Below, piece after piece: positions 1-12,295 of a stretch of DNA of 64,000 nt (position 1 is its first letter; every line of letters starts with the position of its first letter). The translations under genes were made by a program, and so were the position numbers. This DNA is from Paramacrobiotus metropolitanus (Eukaryota > Tardigrada > Eutardigrada > Parachela > Macrobiotidae): positions 248,001 through 312,000 of the forward strand of contig NW_026570271.1 of the NCBI RefSeq assembly GCF_019649055.1, given 5' to 3'. The notes below the pieces were generated by a model. That model was not told the DNA's origin. It saw only the letters and a list, made by a program, of their open reading frames with translations, and did no database searches.

Positions 1-343
1 GACTCTGTATTAAACATAAACTACGGTATAATAAAAGAAATGTCCAAAAACTTGCGTTGGCCGACCGGAGCGCAGTTCCTACCACTTTCACTAACTTGCA
101 GTCGGCAGTTCCATTTCGACATATGCAGTAGACCCCAAAATTGCCATTACCCTGAAATGGCTGCAGTGTGGTCTAGCATTAGAGAAAATTTTCGGTGTCC
201 CGTATTATAGTAATATGGTCATTGAGAACGCGTACCACCATGCCGGCCGCTCTAATAAATAATTAATATTAAAGACAACTAATGATCTGAGATTGTAGTC
301 AATGCTGATGAAAAGGTGATGATGGCGATGCACAAAGTGCTAA

Positions 344-478
344 CTTGTCCCGTAATTTCTAATGCTTCAATACATCGACATATAAAAATTCACGTTCGAG
401 ATCGTTCGTAATTATCACAAATTTTGAGCTAAATACATGCCATCTGTACCATTCCATTAGAAATTACGGGACAGGCTT
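344..478. repeat. MITE-like short inverted repeat
   Basis: The ends are inverted copies of about 20 bp. The left end contains TTGTCCCGTAATTTCTAATG and the right end is its complement with small differences, enclosing about 90 bp of AT-rich DNA. A single end of the same family, GCTTGTCCCGTAATTTCTAA, recurs near 39748, which shows the ends are dispersed. No coding capacity. Target duplication not resolved. Confidence 0.6.
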
Positions 479-1455
479 GTATAACGTAAGTACAGCCGGA
501 CAGTATAGCGTGTCAATACTTTTGATTATTGATCACGATCAATTATGATTACCGGTCATAACTATACACCTCGCTGAATAACTAACAATTGCGTTTTGAA
601 ATACATGATTTAAATACGACCGCTACAGTACAAATTGACAGAAGTTAAGAAAAACGGAGTTTCTTAGCTTGTAGACACGCAATTTTAAAAATTGGCCCAT
701 AATATCGCTGTGAGGATTCACCTTATTTTCAGATAAAGGTCGTGAATCGTTGAACTCATCATACACACGCATAAATAACTGTAAGATGCTTGAGTAATAA
801 CTTACCTGTAATAAAGTAGCAATGAATTGATGGAACTAGTTGCACGTTGACTGCTGCCCGTAAAGTCCACACCGTAACGTAAGACAAATGTAAAAGAAAT
901 TATTTTGAAGTTTTATTCTTGAATTACCGATCGTTTTCCCGCAACAAACTCTGGAAATACAGGAAATACAACTCGATGAGCTGTAATAGTACCGCAATTT
1001 ATATTTAGTTTGCATTGTAAACTAAAATTCTCCTACAAGGAGGAAAGAGACACTTCATTCCAAAAGTAGTACGTAGCCGATGCAAACTCTGCTAAGCATC
1101 CATAAAAAAGGGTCCAGTGACTGACTTAACCTTAACATATATCTTTCTTACCGCACTTCACCAATAAGGATCTTACTGTTCATGACCCAGTAACCCCTAG
1201 GAACCGCTCTTCAATCAGGTCATCGTATACTCCTAATAATACTAAAGATTTTCTTTAGCCGGCCAAATGGAGATGGCCTAAATTTGTTACTTGGTTACTA
1301 GCTGACCTGTTGCTTTACAGCCAGTCTATTTCAATGCAACTTTGAGAGCAATAATTATTCATCATGCTGAATTATTCCCCATGTGCGTGCACTTCTGTTG
1401 GCCACCAAGAAAAGGTAAATACGTAAGCTGGAGAATACTAAGGATATCGTCGAAA
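479..1455. other. No gene recognised
   Basis: AT-rich sequence with only short unsupported open frames. I see no conserved motif, RNA gene or terminal repeat. Confidence 0.5.
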
Positions 1456-3100
1456 ACCGTTATTAAAAATTATAATTCTCGTATCTATATATACGTTAAT
1501 TCTTTGCTTTCAGCTTATGTAATATGTACGGTCGAAGCATTAAAATATTCATGTCGGCAGCGCATGTAGACAGTTTAGTTTTTTAAGCCGCATTTAGGGG
1601 TAGATTTCATTCGCCAGCATGTGCCGCTTGAAATCTAACGGGGCAACGCCGTATCCGTACTCGGGACCAGCTGTCGATCATTTCGGCCGTTTTTATTTCG
1701 ACTCTGCTTATTTTGACCGTCGTTCATGTCAACCGCCAGTAACCGCTAAATACCTTTCTGCGGACATTCCAACCGATGTTTCAGCTTTTGTCGTGTCCTA
1801 CAGAAAACGTTTCGCAACAATTTTAGAAGTGAAAACTGGTTTTAATAAGTAATCATCGTTCAAGGACCTTTTATGCTACCAGATCGACATAAAAGTTGAT
1901 TAGCTAATAGCTATGCATCGCAAACTACACAGGTTTTATCAATAGAAGTACTATGCCAAAAACAAACTGGAAGAGCAAAAAGATACAAAACAGCAAGCGC
2001 TACAGCGGCAGCATGTGTCATATCAACAATGCTTCAATTTACGATGGAATGAATAATGCCGCTGTGATCAACCTTCCCTGACTAACGGGTAACAATAATG
2101 TGCAGTCCCAATGCACACTCGGTGCAATATGGAAAAGGCTCTTCTTCCAATAGCACACGATACTCCTGAGCAGTCAAATGAGACAAGAACATATCCTCGT
2201 CGTCCGATGACACGCGACACAGATGGCATTGGTATTTCTCTTTAACTGTGGCGGCTTCGTTGTTCGGCGGAAGAATCGACTGTGGAGCGGCGGTTTTCAC
2301 TGACCTGCCAGAGCGGTGGGGGTATCTAAGTGCTCATCTGATTCTAGCTCATGCCACGAACAGGTGAAATGGTTTCCGGAATCCGAATATCTGATGACAT
2401 GAGGTCGTCTTCGAATGCGCTGTTTCCTTGATAAAGCCGTACGCCAAGATAATCCACGAAGAAGGACAACGATATCTTGGACAAGGGAAAGCAAAAACTT
2501 CTGCAAAAAAAGCCAATCCTTTTACTGTAGGTAGCAAAAATGCTCAATTTCAGGAGCTACCTGAACCACTTGGCAGTTTACATAATACTTGAATCTCGAA
2601 AGCAAAACCGCACGGAATATTTTAAAACGCCTTATTTGCTTTTGCTGCTGCGGCACTCATCTAGCTGTGCTGAACCCCAGCTTCTGCTGATGTAGGTATC
2701 TGCGGAAGCTAAAAGAATTCATTTTTGCGGTACAGTTAATACAACTTTTCCGATATGTAGCACTGCATTCATGTAAATTACGGGAAAGTTCGCTTTGGCG
2801 CGCTTGCAAATTCTTTTACATTGCTTCAGAGTTCAGTGGATTTTGTAGCCGAACGCGTTTTATACACTGGCGTGAAAACGGTATGTGTGCGTTACATCCG
2901 GTCGAGTACACAAAAAGGTGAAATTGCATCCTAAAATTTTTAAATGGATGAATAATATTTTTACAAATCTTGCATGTAAATCATAATTATCGAATTTGTG
3001 GCATCTTCCCGCCCTATGGGCACCCCAGTAATAAACACAAGCAATCTTTTATTTTGAAAAATAACGCCACCCCACGAAATTGCCGCACAAGATGCCGTTA
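1456..3100. repeat. Duplicated segment, copy 1 (pair at 34503-35995)
   Basis: From CCGTTATTAAAAAT near 1459 to the motif CGCACAAGATGCCGT near 3099 this stretch aligns collinearly with 34503-35995, with many substitutions and indels. Shared landmarks include GCCAGCATGTG followed by CGCTTGAA, TCGATCATTTCGGCCG, the zinc-finger exon on the minus strand and GTAATAAACACAA near the right end. The copies lie about 33 kb apart in the same orientation. It could be an old segmental duplication or an unrecognised dispersed element; no terminal repeats were identified. Confidence 0.75.
2082..2300 (-). pseudogene. C2H2-like zinc-finger exon, copy 1
   Basis: The open frame reads through SILPPNNEA, then YQCHLCRVSSDDEDMFLSHL, then FPYCTECALGLH, and ends at a stop. 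The first CxxC-x12-H unit and a second CxxC unit match the paralogues at 35132-35290 (-) and 53588-54022 (-). In both relatives the finger ends in H-x5-H (QEH or KEH); here the last His is Tyr (QEYR), so one zinc ligand is lost. There is no ATG at the 5' end of this frame. It follows CAGGTCAG, which could be a splice acceptor, so this is probably an internal or last exon. The upstream minus-strand frames (2297-2547) resemble copy 2 but are not in one frame. Likely a decaying copy of a nucleic-acid or protein-binding zinc-finger protein; function unknown. Confidence 0.5.
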
Positions 3101-3416
3101 ATAAACGTGAATGTGCATGCTACTCGTATCTTTCATCGGAACGGAGCCTGCCGGTTTCAGGCCCCTGATCCTAAAACCCCAAACAGCCCAAAAAGACGGA
3201 CGTACGCTGGAATGGTGGAACTTTTGTGCGGTCGTACGATCCCGAATGGATTTCGGCTATCTTTGTAGATAGATTAACGTGCGGCTGGGTTACGTTTGTG
3301 TTTGTGTCCATACTGCGGCAGAGGGTCTTCCTGTGGGGTATCGCAATAAGGACATGAAGGCGCGGTCGGTGATCGGAACCAGGTGTGGTCGAGAGAAGGC
3401 GCTCCTGATAGAATGC

Positions 3417-3710
3417 TGGCTGGTGTATCGCCTCCGGACTGGTGTGCCGTCGAATCTATCGGGCTTGTGCTGGCGTACCGTCAAAGATGGGCGCTGCCGG
3501 AGGTGGTAACTGGCGTGCCATCGGAAGTGGGCGCTACCGGACGTGGTCGCTGGCGTGCAGTCGGAAATGGGCGCTGCCAGGCTGGGTGACTGGCTGGTGT
3601 ACCGTCAGAAATGGGCGCTTCCAGGCTTGTGGTTGGCGTACCGTCGAAGATAGGCACTGCCGGAAGTGGTCGCTGGCGTGCCGTCGGAAATGGGCGCTGC
3701 CAGGCTGATG
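3417..3710. repeat. 40-bp tandem repeat, about 6-7 units
   Basis: Degenerate units of about 40 bp built on CTGGCGTGCCGTCGG, AAATGGGCGCTGCC and GGAGGTGGTC repeat from about 3471 to 3710, with one or two poorer units before. They are GC-rich compared with their surroundings. The overlapping open frames on both strands encode only repetitive peptide and are not supported as genes. Confidence 0.8.
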
Positions 3711-3804
3711 CAAGCATTAAAAAAATTAAGCCACAACGTCATATTTCTGCCGGTCATATTAGTGCAGTAATTTCAAAAGGGCGTTTGTACCCGGCAGAAA
3801 GGTA

Positions 3805-3979
3805 CAGTGAAACCTGTCTTTTACATACACCGGTAAATACATACACCTGGAAATTATATACGCGGAAAGTTTAACCGGCTCGTCCCATAGACTGTAATAT
3901 AGCTGTGTAATACATACACCTGGATAACACATACGGTTTTTGTTTAACCGAAGGTGTATTTAGTAACCAGGTTTCACTG
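3805..3979. mobile_element. pogo/Tc1-like MITE, copy 1
   Basis: A 175-bp element with termini CAGTGAAACCTG and CAGGTTTCACTG, flanked by TA on both sides (3803-3804 and 3980-3981), the duplication typical of Tc1/mariner-superfamily elements. A second copy with near-identical interior is at 9032-9202. Terminal CAGTGAAACCT resembles pogo/Tigger ends. It has no coding capacity, so it must be non-autonomous. Confidence 0.85.
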
Positions 3980-4013
3980 TAAACGGGTGGATGGTGGATG
4001 TATTATGAAATCG

Positions 4014-4052
4014 CATCCACCAATCTGCCAACCTTCGGTAGATTGGTGGATG
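4014..4052. repeat. Short perfect-type hairpin
   Basis: CATCCACCAATCT and AGATTGGTGGATG form a stem around a loop containing CCAACCTTCGG. It lies directly after the MITE and just before the HTH relic. Function unknown. Confidence 0.55.
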
Positions 4053-4101
4053 AGCCGTCCACCTTTCTGCCGACTATAAATGTAGGCAGTGATGTCGCAT
4101 T

Positions 4102-4480
4102 ATGCGACATACTGTGATTAACCGTGCTCTGGCCAAGAACCAGAAAATTTCTGTTAGCCGAGAAAGCAAGATGCAATACTTAGCTGCTTTGATGAAGGCC
4201 ATAGTGGGAAGTACATCCGGGATAAGTTCGTCATCACGTTGGCGACTTTTCATAGGATTCTGCAACAGCACGGAAAAACGTTTCAGCAACGCGCCCTAAA
4301 AATCAAAGAAAAGCGGGACGTGGCCGTTCTGAAACTGCGTGCTGAAGGACTGGAAGCCATAGCAAAGCAGGTAAAAATAAACATTGGCACGGTAAGCAGA
4401 ATTCTAAAACAAAACTGGGACAAGGAGTCAAGCGCACCGGATGGACCACGCTGCATAGGGCGTCCCCCGAACTGGATTCA
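4102..4480 (+). pseudogene. HTH-array family relic (HTH4 and HTH5 only)
   Basis: Translation gives pieces of the last two HTH units of the family best seen at 36953-38050 (-). One piece contains ISVSRESK, another FDEGHSGKYI and then HRILQQHGKTFQ, and a third AVLKLRAEGLEAIAKQVKIN, GTVSRILKQNWD and the spacer IGRPPNW. These match VSREKTQEILDY, FEKGYSGLYI, LQQNGKTFQ and AVLNLYAKGL in the intact paralogue. The fragments fall in at least two frames with no start or first three HTH units, so this is a truncated, frame-broken copy. Downstream frames to about 4737 are not recognised. Confidence 0.7.
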
Positions 4481-4599
4481 AATAATGTCGCTGCCGTTGT
4501 CAGTCTTTAACTACTGGCGCAAACATTGGCCAAAAACCGAAACCTACAAATATGCATCATTTGCAAGTTGCAGGAACTTCCGGAGGTTGCCGACTTGAA

Positions 4600-7110
4600 A
4601 CGGGTGATCTACATGGAAGTACGATCACACAGCCACCTACAGTTACTGAAAGGACAGCTGCTGTGTATTTGCCGCTGCCACACAACGCCACACACTCATT
4701 GATGAGTAAGCATACGTACGGAAACGTGCAGTTTTAACGTGTATAAAAGCATGCAATGATAACATCAGAAAGATTCGTACTTTGGACTTTATTTGCTTGC
4801 ACATTACTGGAACTTGCGAAAACCAAACTTCCCAGACATAACATATCCCTCGTCAAAAAGTTTGTTCTAAACTGTATCAACATACCTGAAATGTTAAGCC
4901 GTTTATCATAAAATGTGCCGACGGCATGATTTTGGCAGCAGATCTTATGTAATGATTTATATCAATACGAAAACGTATCGAAGTTACAAAATTTATTCGA
5001 AACTCGTACCCGCTTCTTCGCAACTGTTTAGCCAAAACGTTAAACAGAAGCAAACGCAAAACAAGAAAAACAAAAGAACAAAAGCTTTGTTGGTCGACCG
5101 TCATGTAAGTAAACAATATCTCGCTTAGCAGGAAACAATTCCAGAAAAATAAAAAAAATAAACCAGCCAAATTCCAAGATCAGCACTACGACCGCCCATG
5201 TTAATTGCCAGCAGTCCCGACACCGTCGCGGTTCTGGTTCATTGCAAATAAAAATGTAAGATATTGCAGCCAAAGCGAAAGCTTTGTCGGTCGACCGACA
5301 TTAATCGCCTCGCCTCGCCACATAACCTAAAAAGCGATTTTGATCCATGTGTCGCCGTTATAGATCATCATAGCTTTTCTGCAGAACCTTGTTAAGTAAT
5401 CAGTTATCAAAGGCATAGTTTCTGTGCAAGGACATGATCGGTCGACCGACAAGAATTATCTTCAAAAGCAAAAATCGCAAAAAAGAAGCAAAAGTTCTTC
5501 GAAACAAAAAAACAAACTGCTCCAGTTTACCTAGTTGGAGGCAAAACGTTAACGATAAAATACCTGACACTGCCCACGCGGTGGCTGCATTACTTTTGCT
5601 GCCGACTACGCTCACTGTAGGAAACTTTCATGCTGCTCCTGATTGGCTGCATGGCAGTTTCAGTGCCCACCGCAAGTTCACGTTCAGAGCCGTTGCGCCC
5701 AAGCTGATTTTGACAGCCAGTTTTGGTAATGGCAATTTTCGACTTTTTATCTGTGCTTTTGAAATGGTTTCTGGTATTTTGTTGAATCATTGACGTTTTG
5801 TTTTATGACATCGACAGCCAAATTTATTTCAAAACATTTAAAAAACACTGCTAGTGTTGATATTTATACGTGACAGTGATTTATGCGTGGCACTGTCACG
5901 CACGGCATGCTTATGGATAAAAGTGCAACATTCGACACAGTCTGCAGTGATGCGAGGACCCACAGCAATTTCGGATAAGTTCTAGGGTAAGAGCTTGTCG
6001 AAAAGTTCCCGATTTAAACGTCATAAACTATCACGTGTCGAATTATTGTGTGCGTTTTTATTTCCAGATCCTTGGGAGGCTGTGCTTGGACAAATGTGCA
6101 TGAGGACATGCAGTAAAGCAACAGGTAATGCAACTGTGTAGTAGAGCGCTATTTTCAGCTACCAAACGATAAAACGAATTTCGATTCAAAAAAATATTAG
6201 TCGTTTTTGTTACCTTAAACATAGGAAGCGAGCAGAAACTAGATTTTTTACTAAAGAAGTTTTCCTTAGGTATTTTAAAGTGCAGAAGGGACAAGTTTAA
6301 GGTATTAAAATTTGAGTTGATTTAAGCCTTTTTTATTGCCTATTTGCATGTCGACATGCATATGTCTTTCTTATCGCTTATTTGCATTTCGACATGCCTG
6401 TTTCAAAAGTGGCAGTCGGTGCGTAATTGGTGGTGCGTATATGAAGTGTCCATAACTTGTTTATGCCATTTTTCTGATTCTTTTTCAAATTATAAATTTT
6501 TAAAAAATAATAAATCAATTTAATGTGTTGTTGCTGCATTGTCCTGACCATTGCAGTTTACTCTAAAACAATACAGGATGTTTATGTCAAAGTGTCGATT
6601 TTTCCATTCGCTTTATTTATTGGCCAAATGCTCCGTTAACAAAAACAAAAATTTTTAATTTAAGATTTTTTGTTTGAAAACTGCATGTCGACATGCTCAG
6701 CAATTTTGTTGCTGGTGCATTAAAAGTTCTAACAGGCAGCGCTTTTCTATAACGAATGACCGTCCTTGAATGCAGTAGATCTGGAATGCAGCATCTGTTG
6801 CGTTCAAGTAAAACTTGAATGCAAATGTTGTGCATCTGAAAATATCATATTGTAAGTAAGATAACCATGCTGATGGTTCAAAATTTATATGTTCTGCAGG
6901 GCAGATGAAGTATTGCTCTCTAGGTCCCTTGCCAAACGCGAATTCACCGGGAAGTGCGTGGATGTCGACATCCATGATTGTCCTTGCCATCGTGGCGATG
7001 ATTAACTTGTTATGCATTTAGTAGTCGCTAATGCTATCCATGCTGGCTCTTTTGCAATTTCTATCGCCCTTATCGATTTTTTTACTTAATTATCTTGGTG
7101 TTTTCATGAG
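4600..7110. other. No gene recognised; scattered palindromes
   Basis: No supported coding sequence. Palindromic GGTCGACC sites at about 5093, 5288 and 5440 share context (AAAGCTTTGT before two of them, CGACAT or CGTCAT after). The palindrome GCATGTCGACATGC or close variants occur near 6347 and 6684. A TATAAAAG lies near 4742 but I see no exon that it would serve. Confidence 0.45.
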
Positions 7111-7116
7111 AAAGTA

Positions 7117-8605
7117 CAATGGACGACAAAAAGAGGTTGAACCGACCGGTCGGCTCACGGTCCAAAAATTTAATGATAAAATCAACAAAAACTGTGCAAC
7201 AGGAAACACATCGAATGCGCAGAAATAAATAATCGTAGACCCTTACAGTAAAACTTTATCACCGTATGTACACCAAATCACAGTATCCTGACTCTCAGTA
7301 CTTGCTACGTGCGCCCCCGTTGTATAAGCACGCATTGAGGCGACTGCCCATAGAATCTGCCAGTTCTTTACAATATTCTGCAGTGCACACATCTTCCCAG
7401 GCCAATTTAATAAACGAATCTAAGTCGCTCAGGTTTTTGGGGAGCTGCTTGGCGATGTTGTCTTTCATTCGGCCCCATAAGTTTTCGATGGGATTAAGGT
7501 CCGGGGATTTCGCTGGCCAAGGCATGACGTTGAGTCCTTCGGTGGTGAAGAATTTCGACATGGCGTTCGATTTGTGACAGGGCGCATTATCTTGCTGAAA
7601 GATAATGTCACGGCCATTTTCGTCCAGGTAAGGCAGCAGCTCGTCGAAAAGGACCTGTTCGTACCTTTCGGAATTCATGGTTCCTTGGAATCGAACCAGC
7701 GCAACTGGACCAGCAGCGCATATCGCCCCCCATACAGCTATTCCGCCTTTGTTCTGGCGGGATTGTTTGACTTGGAGATTGTTGGAAAATCGATCCTCTC
7801 CACGTTGCAACCAAATCTGTTTGTAAGCGTAGAATGTGGGTTTAGAGTGTAGCCATAAAACTGTCCTGCAGTAATACGTTTGTTCGCCCCTTGACACCTA
7901 CCTCGACTCGCCCCCCGCACAACTTGAATGTACACTCGTCAGAAAATATGACAGAGTGGAAGAAGGCGGGATCCTCCAGCAGCTGTTCCCGTTTCCAAAG
8001 ACACCAGTAGATGCGGTCGTCTTTGTGCTTTTGCGTCAGTTCGTCAGCAACCGCTTTACTCCTGCGGAATCCATAATCTTGCAGTCTTCGAAGGAGAGTT
8101 CGGTGAGGAATCTGCAGAGCGGCTGCTGCCTTCACGCCACTTAAGGTACGGTTTTCTTTAAGGAATTCTATAGCATATTCGTCTTGCGCTTGAGTTGTTT
8201 TTTTTCGGCCTTCCTTGCTTTTTCTTGTCTTTGCGCTCGCCAGTTTCTTCGTCGAAGTTGCGCAACTACGTGCGCCCATGCGTGCGATTTTCTAAAACCG
8301 CGCCGACTTTTTTCGTTGCGCTCTTTTTTATATAATCTGAACACTGCTTTCGCTACTTCTGCATCAATAAATTTACCGCTAACCATTTTGAGAACAAAAC
8401 GAGACAAGAATACGCGAAACAAACAAAAACAAGAAACGAAACGGAAGCGGATACGGAAACGTGATACACAAAACATGAATATTGGCCGTAAAAATATTGC
8501 AGTGGCCGCCGGCCAGCGCCAGTTTGTTTTGAACAGAGAAACGCTTGGCTGCGCCATATGCGTTAAACCGAGCCGATCGGTTCAACCTCTTTTTGTCGTA
8601 CATTG
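7117..8605 (-). mobile_element. Tc1/mariner transposon, complete ends
   Basis: A 1489-bp element bounded by TA at 7115-7116 and 8606-8607. The inverted ends share about 30 bp: left CAATGGACGACAAAAAGAGG and right the complement of CAATGTACGACAAAAAGAGG, each followed inward by TTGAACCGA. It encodes one transposase on the minus strand (7295-8386), which is no longer in one frame. Length, TA duplication and a DD34E triad place it in the Tc1 group. Confidence 0.92.
7295..8386 (-). pseudogene. Tc1-type transposase, frame-broken
   Basis: Cut-and-paste transposase that would bind the element's inverted ends and move it into TA sites. The N-terminus starts at an ATG (MVSGKFIDAEVAKAVFRLYK). A helix-turn-helix-like stretch (TLSGVKAAAALQIPHRTLLR) follows. 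The first catalytic Asp lies in FSDECTF, the second in FQQDNAPCH and the Glu in SPDLNPIENLWG; 34 residues separate the second Asp and the Glu, as in Tc1 (DD34E). The C-terminus ends in GGARSKY. The coding sequence changes frame at least twice (about 8250-8300 and 7740-7860), so the copy is inactive, although catalytic motifs and ends are intact. Decay therefore appears moderate. Confidence 0.9.
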
Positions 8606-9031
8606 TATGTCTCGGATGTTGGCTTTTTTGTGCAAAACTAGCTATGTGAAATATGCCGAAATAAATACAAAATGGTATCTGATATCCATATCGAAATGTT
8701 TCATATTCGTAAGTTTTATATAAAAAAGGACGTAATCTGTAATATCTAAGGCTTAATTCAAAAGTAATCATTAAACTACATGATATTTCTGACGAGGGTA
8801 TTCAGACGTTTGGTCTCTCGCACGATCCAGTGTCTGGCAAGTACGGATATTAATTTTGATAAATAGGATATATGCATAATACGAGTATGTAAATATACTG
8901 TTGTATGTACACTCGGGAAAATACATGTCGGTAGGCCAATTTGCACGCCCGATATTAAGTAAAAGATACTAGTGGTGGTTGATAGCCACATCATTGCACC
9001 GAGCACGAGCAACTGTTATGCATTTTCAGTA

Positions 9032-9202
9032 CAGTGAAACCTTTACACACCGGTAAATACATACACCTGGAAATTATATACGCGGAAAGTTTAACTGGCT
9101 CGTCCCATAGACTGTAATATAGCTCTGTGTAATACATACACCTGGATAACGCATACGGTTTTTTGTTTAACCGAAGGTGTATTTAGTAACCAGGTTTCAC
9201 TG
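9032..9202. mobile_element. pogo/Tc1-like MITE, copy 2
   Basis: A 171-bp element flanked by TA (9030-9031 and 9203-9204), with the same ends and interior as 3805-3979 apart from a few substitutions and small indels. Two near-identical copies 5 kb apart suggest fairly recent activity of this family. Confidence 0.85.
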
Positions 9203-9204
9203 TA

Positions 9205-10170
9205 ACACGTGAAAATGGTACGCACCACTGGAAATGGAATCAATTTGTGGAATTCCACATATATCTCATAGGAAGAGGGTTACGTACGCGCTTTTTGGCG
9301 TGAGACAAACTCTGCTGTGGAAGTATATAATCTGCTATGGAGCGGGTAGTCTTGACGATCAGTTAATTGCAGCACCTCGCGCTTCGCGCTCGGTGCATAT
9401 AAGCGCGGCTCCCCGTAGTTTTTTAAATCTCAGTAACCAAAAACATTAGTAACCAAAAACCAAAAACCAAAAACATTTTTTTTAAACCTAAAACGGCAAA
9501 AGATCGGCCTCGGTCCAGAACTGGGTCACATGCTTTTCGTTTTACATTCTTTCGACTGGAACCTGGCCGGCACTGTGCCGCAAGCAGTCCAACCCACATT
9601 CAAGGTGACCTTGACAACTTAGAAAAAATCTGCAAAATGAGCGAGCAACCAAGCCATCAAAGCGGTCCATTGAGCAAAATCAAAAGATTATGAGCAAGCG
9701 ACCTAGCTGCCACCACTGTCCAGTGAGCAAATTCGCTGACCGAGTTACCTATACTGTTCAGTCCGCGCGTGATTCACCTTTTATCCCAATTTTTTGGTAC
9801 ATACACGAAATCAACAATCCGACCAGGCAGTTAATGCATTTGCTAATGAATTAAAAAAATTATCCGTTGAAATCACCCGTGGATCACAAAAATTGCGAAG
9901 ACAAAGCCGCGGCTGTTCCTTGTATTAAATAATAATATATGCTCCCACAATCTACATACGGAACTGATAGGTATGATGCAGTTCGCCACAAACTTGCAGT
10001 ATGAATCGGTTGAAAGCAGCACACATTCCTTGTCTCTCGATTCCGTTTACTACTGTATGTACGCTGAAAATGCACAAACCCTGCACCGTGAATGCTTGGT
10101 TGTCGCTATCTTTCAGATATCAGTAGCCACAATTTTTTCGAAATCTGTAGTTTCGGCGATCTTCACTCAT
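9205..10170. other. No gene recognised; 5' flank of a duplicated HTH gene
   Basis: The last 130 bases, from about 10040, align with 20020-20160 upstream of the intact HTH-array gene (shared TTTACT, CTGTATRTACGCTGA and the CTTTCAGAT region). The rest is AT-rich with a short CCAAAAA simple repeat near 9430-9480 and nothing recognisable. Confidence 0.45.
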
Positions 10171-11729
10171 ATGGCCAAGATATCGGGGGTCACGATCGAT
10201 CGCGTTCGCGCTGTTCTCACGCCTGGACAACTATGTCCGCAGAATGATACACCAACAACATCCAGTGCTTCTACGTTCCAACCAACTGGGAATGTGCAAT
10301 ATCCGTACGGCCCAGCATCCCACCGCGAACGGGCAGCCGAGGTACCACACCATGGTGGTTTTCCGGGTGACACATGCAAATAGGGGTGGACGAGCAACAA
10401 AAACGACTGATTTACGAATTACACGAAGGCGGCCGCACATGGTAGCAGAGCGCGGGACACCTTGGTATCAAAATGAAAGCACTCCTCATAATTATTCAGA
10501 CAGAACAGTTGTCTGGACAAAGCTTCACACTGACCGAAAGTCAGAAAAACGAAATCCAACAGCTAGTGCGGAATAGAGAACTTAGTCTAACAGAACAGCG
10601 AAGCGGTTAGAGGTTAGCGCGAAGACCGTGGAAAAGTATCGGCGAATGCACTGACAGGTGCTCAGAAGAAAAAGATCCTCAAACTGTATACGATTGGGGC
10701 TGCACCAAAACCGATATTATGCAGGAGGTTCAGCTAAATAAAGTGGTTGTAGCGTCTGTAATTTCCCTTTGCCTAGCCCTGCGAAAGGCGCTCCCAGTTA
10801 GCCAAAGACAGAAGGAAGAAATTCTTGACTACTATAAAGAAGGTCACGGTAGACAGTTGATTCAGGAGATGTTCGGAATCTCAAAAAAAACTTTCAATTT
10901 TTTTTGCAACAAAATGGGAGACTTTCCAACAAAAAAGCAAAATTCTGCAAAGAAAACCGACCAACCGACCAGATGGATATTCCTCCAGAAACGCCCGCAG
11001 AACAATAAGTTGCGCAAGGGAGCGGCTGTTCAAAAACTGCGGACTGAAGGACTGACAATGGTTGCCATAGCGAAACAGTTGAAGATGAAAGTCAATACAG
11101 TGAGCAGCATTCTGAGACAAAACTGGAACGAAGAATCGATCGAGCGAGTTCGGCTTTCTCTGAGTAGTGAGTCATCTGAAGCGGAATGTTCCGACGCAGA
11201 AACTTCTTATCCAGAAACTTCCGATACAGAAACTTCTGAAGATTCTGTTATGGAAACGTCGGTGCTGAAACCGTCTATGCACAGACTTCCGATTCAGAAA
11301 GTTCAGATGCAGAAACAGATACTTCTGATGCAAAAACTTCGGATGCACAGAATTCCGATTCAGAAACTTGCGATGGTGAACCTTCCGATAATAAAACTTC
11401 CGTTGGCGAAACTGCCGAACCAGAAACTTGCGATGCAAGCGTTTCCAGTGGTAGATTTCGCGATGCGGAAACTACAGAATCAGAAACCGAAGCATCCGAT
11501 ACTTCGACAGAAAATTCAGATGCAGAAGGTTCCGATGCAAAATCTTACAAAACGAAACGCTTCGATGCAGACGCTTCCGAAGCGGAAACAGAAGAATCCG
11601 ATGCAGAAATTTCCGATACAGAAACGTCCGAATCAATACGTTCCATTGCGAAACCCTTCGACGCAGAAACGTTCAGTGCTTTTGCGTCCACTTCGCCGCA
11701 TTGTCGTATTAAACTGTCCGCGGGACTGA
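10171..11729 (+). pseudogene. HTH-array gene, decayed duplicate
   Basis: Collinear with the intact gene at 20195-22048. It begins MAKISGVTIDRVRAVLTPGQ, matching the N-terminal module there. It continues through RLIYELHEGGR (HTH1), a degraded HTH2, and DIMQEVQLNKVVVASVIS (HTH3). Then come VSQRQKEEILDYYKEGH (HTH4) and KLRTEGLTMVAIAKQLKM with SILRQNWNEE (HTH5). A DNA repeat follows that in the intact gene encodes the acidic tail. The reading frame changes around 10383, has in-frame stops before 10719, and shifts again in the tail near 11270, so no continuous protein is made. Read with 12296-13364, this is one half of a duplicated two-gene block whose better-preserved copy is at 20195-23604. Confidence 0.8.
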
Positions 11730-12295
11730 ATAACCACTTCCCTGCCTAGCTTAGCGGTATGAGCACTCTTTTCTCTCAAACTGGTACAGTAAAGTAACTT
11801 GGAGGAATGACGGAGATACGAACACAGAGATACAGGAACCAGGAATCCTATCAGGAACCCTGCGAAACACGAACACACGAACGAATGCCTTACTTCTCAC
11901 TCCCGGTCTCCGGATTGCGAGGATCAGACAAGGGCGAAGGTCAATTGTGACACGAGCATACTGTGTAGTATCACAAAGGATCTGACGTGGATCCTGAACA
12001 TCAAGATATCCGTTAGAACATGATGTCCCTTTAATCCAATTCACAACGCATTCCTCAACACATGGAAGTTAGAAATAAGAAAGTCTCAAGATCAGTAGTC
12101 GTAAGACTGATGCCGATATTAGGAACAACATGAGAATTTATAGGCTAGAAACAGCAGCACCATACGCGTTGCAAGGATTAGAGAACAGCAAATCAAACAC
12201 GAGAGATAGGACTAGATAAGGACAACAGCAGTGATGTAGGAGAAGGCGTACAGGTAAACAGTAAGTTAAACGAATCAGTACGTACTATCCACTCC

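Noticed and set aside
3279-3874. Gly/Arg-rich frames on both strands
   Set aside because: They follow a 40-bp tandem repeat and have no homologue in the window.
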